From: Deltaproteobacteria bacterium | Lineage (GTDB): Bacteria > Desulfobacterota > Binatia > Binatales > Binataceae | Reading direction: 5' to 3' | DNA length: 17,260 bases | Assembly: GCA_021799555.1 (NCBI GenBank) | Contig: JAJZAG010000037.1 | Span: 1 to 17,260 of the forward strand | Shown: in pieces, positions 14,379 to 17,260 of the stretch | Layout of the letters: each line of letters starts with the position of its first letter | Position numbering within the stretch: position 1 is the first letter of the stretch | Program-made: the position numbers and the translations under genes | Notes under the pieces: model-generated | What the model saw: the letters and a program-made list of their open reading frames with translations, nothing else | Databases searched by the model: none | What the model was told of the DNA's origin: nothing

Positions 14379-14636
14379 CTAGGCGCGCGGAGCGGGGGCA
14401 GGGCTTCGGTATGCCGGCTCGCGGCTGGACAGTTCAGATTTTTTCGGCGGCGTGCCCCGCGCCATCGCCTTGAAGCTGTCGGACATACTTGCCGCGTGCG
14501 CATAGCAGAAGCCGATCACCGCAGGGTCGCCTTCAGCTTCGCCTACCACGACGAAAACCTGGGCGCGCGAGGGCGTGCGGTTCTGAAGGCATACAGAACA
14601 GTTCATGTGCCGCGTGAAGTACTGTTGTGCTTCCAT
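14379..14636 (-). CDS. Small Cys/His protein of unknown function
   Basis: An 85-residue protein is read from the ATG at 14636, six nt after GCAGGA. An ATG at 14684 would add 16 residues but has no ribosome binding site. The sequence carries CSVC and, about 30 residues later, CYAHA, an arrangement (C-x2-C ... C-x2-H) that could hold one zinc ion. The tail from about residue 58 is Ser/Pro/Lys-rich and probably disordered. No signal peptide or membrane segment is present. It lies downstream of the AsmA-family gene on the same strand and converges on mutS2, with 22 bp between the stops. I do not recognise the family, and the metal site is inference. Confidence 0.6.
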   Translation of the reverse strand: MEAQQYFTRHMNCSVCLQNRTPSRAQVFVVVGEAEGDPAVIGFCYAHAASMSDSFKAMARGTPPKKSELSSREPAYRSPAPAPRA

Positions 14637-14800
14637 AACGGTCCTGCGTTCACCCGCTTCCCGCGAGTTTCCAGCCTGTGTCATGACGTTACCGAATGTA
14701 CGATTACATTACAAGAGCATCAATGGCGTTCGCATGCGGGCGATAGCCGGCAGTCGCGCTGTACCACAGACGCAAAATGCCTTTGCAGCGGCAGCAGCGC

Positions 14801-17260
14801 CTAGAAGAGTTTTTTGAGATTGTTAAGCGGGTTTGGTTCGGCGGCGCCGCCGCTGCCTGAGTTGCTGCCTCCGCCAAGAAATCCACCAAGGCCCTTCTTG
14901 CCCAAAAATTTGCCCAAAGCCTTCGATCCCTGCTGCTGGAGCGCGCGTTGGCTCGCGCGCTGAGCGAGATCGGCAACATTGGGCACCACGATCGGCTTGG
15001 GTATTTGCCCGGTGATCTGCACCGGAATCTCGATCTGGGAGTTCCGGTTCGTGACGTACATCACGGCTTGCTTTTGCGCGACTATCTCCTGCGTCAGCGC
15101 CTGGGTGAGGAGTATCCGCGCCGCCATGTCAATATTGCGGTCCATGTCGACCCATCCGTCGCCCAGCAGGGAATAATCCACCGTCTTGACGAGAATATCG
15201 TGCGAGGTGACGCGTGGTCCCTGGAGCACGAAACTTAGCGATGCTGCTTGGATATCGGTGTTTGGATTTTGGAACAACTCCGGATGGTTTTGCACTACGG
15301 AGTCGGGGACGAGCTTTCCGATAACCGGCAGCTTATCCACTTTTTTGAGCGCGGTTGCGACGACATTGATGCCAACAAGTTTGCCCTGCATCAACTCGAC
15401 CTTCCCGTTGCCGTTCAGAGTTTGCTTCATCTGGTCGAACTTGCCGCTTTTGCCTGAGACCTGAACATTCCCAGTCAGGATGCCCTGCACCTTGTCCGCA
15501 GCTTTCATTTTCTGGGACTTCAGCGCCTGCTGCACATCGAGGTTCGCCATCGCGACCGAAGCGCTAAACGGCGAATCTTGCGTCAAATGCGCCTCGGCGG
15601 TTGCGACAACCTGGCCGCCGAAGGCGCCCACTCGCAATTCCATAATTCGGACCCGCTTGCCTTCGAGCGACGTGGTTAGGGTAAGATCCTTGTAGGGCGC
15701 GTTGTTCAGAAGCCCGCTCGGCGAGACGAGCTTGTTCTCATCGTCGATGCCGAAAGCCTTCGTCGACAAGTTGCCCGTCGCCTGAACGTTGGATAGCTGC
15801 TCGTCAGCGGGACGGCCGGGTACGAAATCGGCGGGATGAATCGATTCGGCGGAGATCCCGTAGCTGAGTACGGGCGGATAGATCGGATCGGCATGCGCTG
15901 TAAGCGTCGCTTTCGAACCCCCAAGATTGAAGCTCATTGGACCGATATCGGCAGTCGAACCGGCAAGCTTGATATCTCCGCTCAGGTTGCTGACGGCGTG
16001 GCCGGCTCCCGGCTGTCTGCCGGGCTTTGGAATCGAAACGGAAGTCAGGGTGATAACGCCGTTGGCGGTCGTCCGGCCGTCAGCATATAGGCCGTCGACA
16101 CGAATCACAGCATTTCCCGCGATGCCGAGCTTGGCGGCAGCGGGCAGAAGGTGCGCCATCGACCCAATCTGAAAGCGATTGGTGTCGATCCGGCCGCCAA
16201 AGGTTCCGCCGCCGAACGTGATGTTGGTCGCCTTGAGATCCAAGGTGTCGAGAGTCATCTTGACCAGCGTGACGGCAAATTTTGAGCCATCACGACGCGC
16301 ATCAACTCCCAGCTTTAGCGACGTACCGGCAGGCTTGATAAACGAGTCGCCGAAGCTCACCTGATTCGAGGTGAGGTCGGTTTCGCCATGAACTTCGAGT
16401 GCATTAACGGGTCCTTTGATCGTCGCGTCAAGAGTAACGGTATCGGACACCGCAAGCTTAGGGGGAATCGCGTGGCTGAGTTGGCTGAGCTTGCGCAAAT
16501 CTGTCATCGCGAGAGGGCCGCCGGCCAGTTTCAAGTCGACCGGAATCGCGTTCACGTCGATAATCGAGCCGCTTAGAATCGGCCCGACTTGCCCGGAAAG
16601 CTCGACGTTCGCGGTGGCCGCCCCGAGCGCTACCATCCTGAGATCGACCTCGAATGGTGATTTGAAATTGAAATTGGTCAAATTGAAATCGATTCCCGAA
16701 ACTTCGAGCGGGGGTTGTCCGGCGTCCTGATAAATTATCTTTCCCTGCTCGATCGAGAAATTCGCCACGTGCAGGGCGCCAAGGCGAGCAGTCGCGTGTG
16801 CCTTTCTGTGCCCGCCCTCCGGCATCGAATTACCTTCGATCGCACGGCCAAGCGCTGGATTCCGCTCGCCGCCCCCCGGTACTGCCGAAGCCGCGGGTGA
16901 TGGTGCCTCACTCCTCTTACCGATGCTCATGACGTTCAGGCGCCCATCCGCATCGCGGATGATCGTGATCTCAGGATGGCTTAGGATGATCTTGCTGACG
17001 CGGAGCTGGCGCGCAAGCAGAGGAATCACCTCGACCTGAGCGAGGACAGCCGAGGCGGTCACAAAAGGCTTGGACGAAAAGGCGGGATCGTCACCAATTC
17101 GCACGCCCGACAGATCGGCCGCAATGCCCCATCCGAGGTGCGCCGTGATGTTCTGAACTTCGACGGTTCGCCCTAGCGAGGCACTGACCTTGGCGAGCAA
17201 CTGGTCGCGATTTTGTGCGATAAGCGAGTTGAGATTGGAAGCGGCGTAAACAAGAATCAC
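14801..17260 (-). CDS. AsmA-family envelope protein (N-terminus outside window)
   Basis: The frame is open from the right edge of the window to TAG at 14803-14801, giving 819 residues. The first codon seen (GTG) is inside a hydrophobic stretch, ILVYAASNLNSL, so the start and probably a membrane anchor lie to the right. AsmA proteins are inner-membrane-anchored, periplasmic beta-rich proteins involved in outer-membrane lipid transport or assembly. The N-terminal AsmA signature appears as LGRTVEVQNITAHLGWG, then SGVRIGDDPAF, VEVIPLLARQLRVSKIIL and PEITIIRDADGRLNV. The AsmA-like C-terminal part includes TGNVQVSGKSGKFDQMKQ and GKVELMQGKLVGINV. The end is Gly/Ser-rich. Between is repetitive beta-strand sequence. 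No neighbour explains its role; the small Cys/His gene follows after a gap of more than 110 nt. The family is well supported, the exact paralogue is not. Confidence 0.88.
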   Translation of the reverse strand: MILVYAASNLNSLIAQNRDQLLAKVSASLGRTVEVQNITAHLGWGIAADLSGVRIGDDPAFSSKPFVTASAVLAQVEVIPLLARQLRVSKIILSHPEITIIRDADGRLNVMSIGKRSEAPSPAASAVPGGGERNPALGRAIEGNSMPEGGHRKAHATARLGALHVANFSIEQGKIIYQDAGQPPLEVSGIDFNLTNFNFKSPFEVDLRMVALGAATANVELSGQVGPILSGSIIDVNAIPVDLKLAGGPLAMTDLRKLSQLSHAIPPKLAVSDTVTLDATIKGPVNALEVHGETDLTSNQVSFGDSFIKPAGTSLKLGVDARRDGSKFAVTLVKMTLDTLDLKATNITFGGGTFGGRIDTNRFQIGSMAHLLPAAAKLGIAGNAVIRVDGLYADGRTTANGVITLTSVSIPKPGRQPGAGHAVSNLSGDIKLAGSTADIGPMSFNLGGSKATLTAHADPIYPPVLSYGISAESIHPADFVPGRPADEQLSNVQATGNLSTKAFGIDDENKLVSPSGLLNNAPYKDLTLTTSLEGKRVRIMELRVGAFGGQVVATAEAHLTQDSPFSASVAMANLDVQQALKSQKMKAADKVQGILTGNVQVSGKSGKFDQMKQTLNGNGKVELMQGKLVGINVVATALKKVDKLPVIGKLVPDSVVQNHPELFQNPNTDIQAASLSFVLQGPRVTSHDILVKTVDYSLLGDGWVDMDRNIDMAARILLTQALTQEIVAQKQAVMYVTNRNSQIEIPVQITGQIPKPIVVPNVADLAQRASQRALQQQGSKALGKFLGKKGLGGFLGGGSNSGSGGAAEPNPLNNLKKLF

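Noticed and set aside
1..17260. CRISPR array, insertion sequence or prophage
   Set aside because: No spaced direct repeats, transposase, integrase or terminal inverted repeats were seen; gene content is ordinary chromosomal.

Overview
This window comes from a GC-rich Gram-negative bacterium. The outer-membrane-type OmpA lipoprotein, the AsmA-family envelope protein and strong AGGAGG ribosome binding sites support this. The gene set mixes acyl-CoA metabolism, a luciferase-like flavin/F420 oxidoreductase, a class I (DhnA-type) aldolase and a selenocysteine system. It would suit an uncultured soil lineage of deltaproteobacterial or Binatota type, but that placement is inference. No mobile element, CRISPR array, rRNA or tRNA was seen.

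Layout of the left half, all on the + strand. The 3' part of a class I fructose-bisphosphate aldolase (2-796) is followed by about 590 bp of unusually AT-rich, gene-free DNA with short inverted repeats. Next come a polyproline OmpA lipoprotein (1388-2065) with a strong terminator hairpin, a crotonase-fold protein (2188-2994) and a zinc alcohol dehydrogenase (3016-4038) that probably forms a pair with it. Then follow a small secreted protein carrying a helix-turn-helix-like segment (4140-4451), a small Cys/His-rich protein (4535-4828), a cold-shock protein (5068-5271) and a luciferase-like oxidoreductase (5528-6475).

The right half is mostly on the - strand. Read in transcription order, an acyl-CoA carboxylase carboxyltransferase (11859-10249) is followed 8 nt later by selB (10240-8309). 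After 23 nt comes selD (8285-7203), and then a nitroreductase (7121-6462) that converges on and overlaps the luciferase-like gene. A + strand mutS2 (11993-14356) is divergent from this cluster. Beyond it lie a small Cys/His protein (14636-14379, -) and a large AsmA-family protein (17260-14801, -) that runs off the window.

The main result concerns selD. It is not the 308-codon ORF that a standard gene finder gives. Reading the same frame upstream through an in-frame TGA (8201-8199) to an ATG at 8285 restores the complete SelD N-terminus, with the TGA exactly at the catalytic Sec/Cys position (KAAG-U-AGKLGPADL). A hairpin with the geometry of a bacterial SECIS follows the TGA. The next gene upstream is selB, whose product would deliver Sec-tRNA to that codon. 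SelD makes the selenophosphate needed for Sec synthesis, so the operon encodes a selenoprotein needed to make selenoproteins. selA and the Sec tRNA gene (selC) are not in this window.
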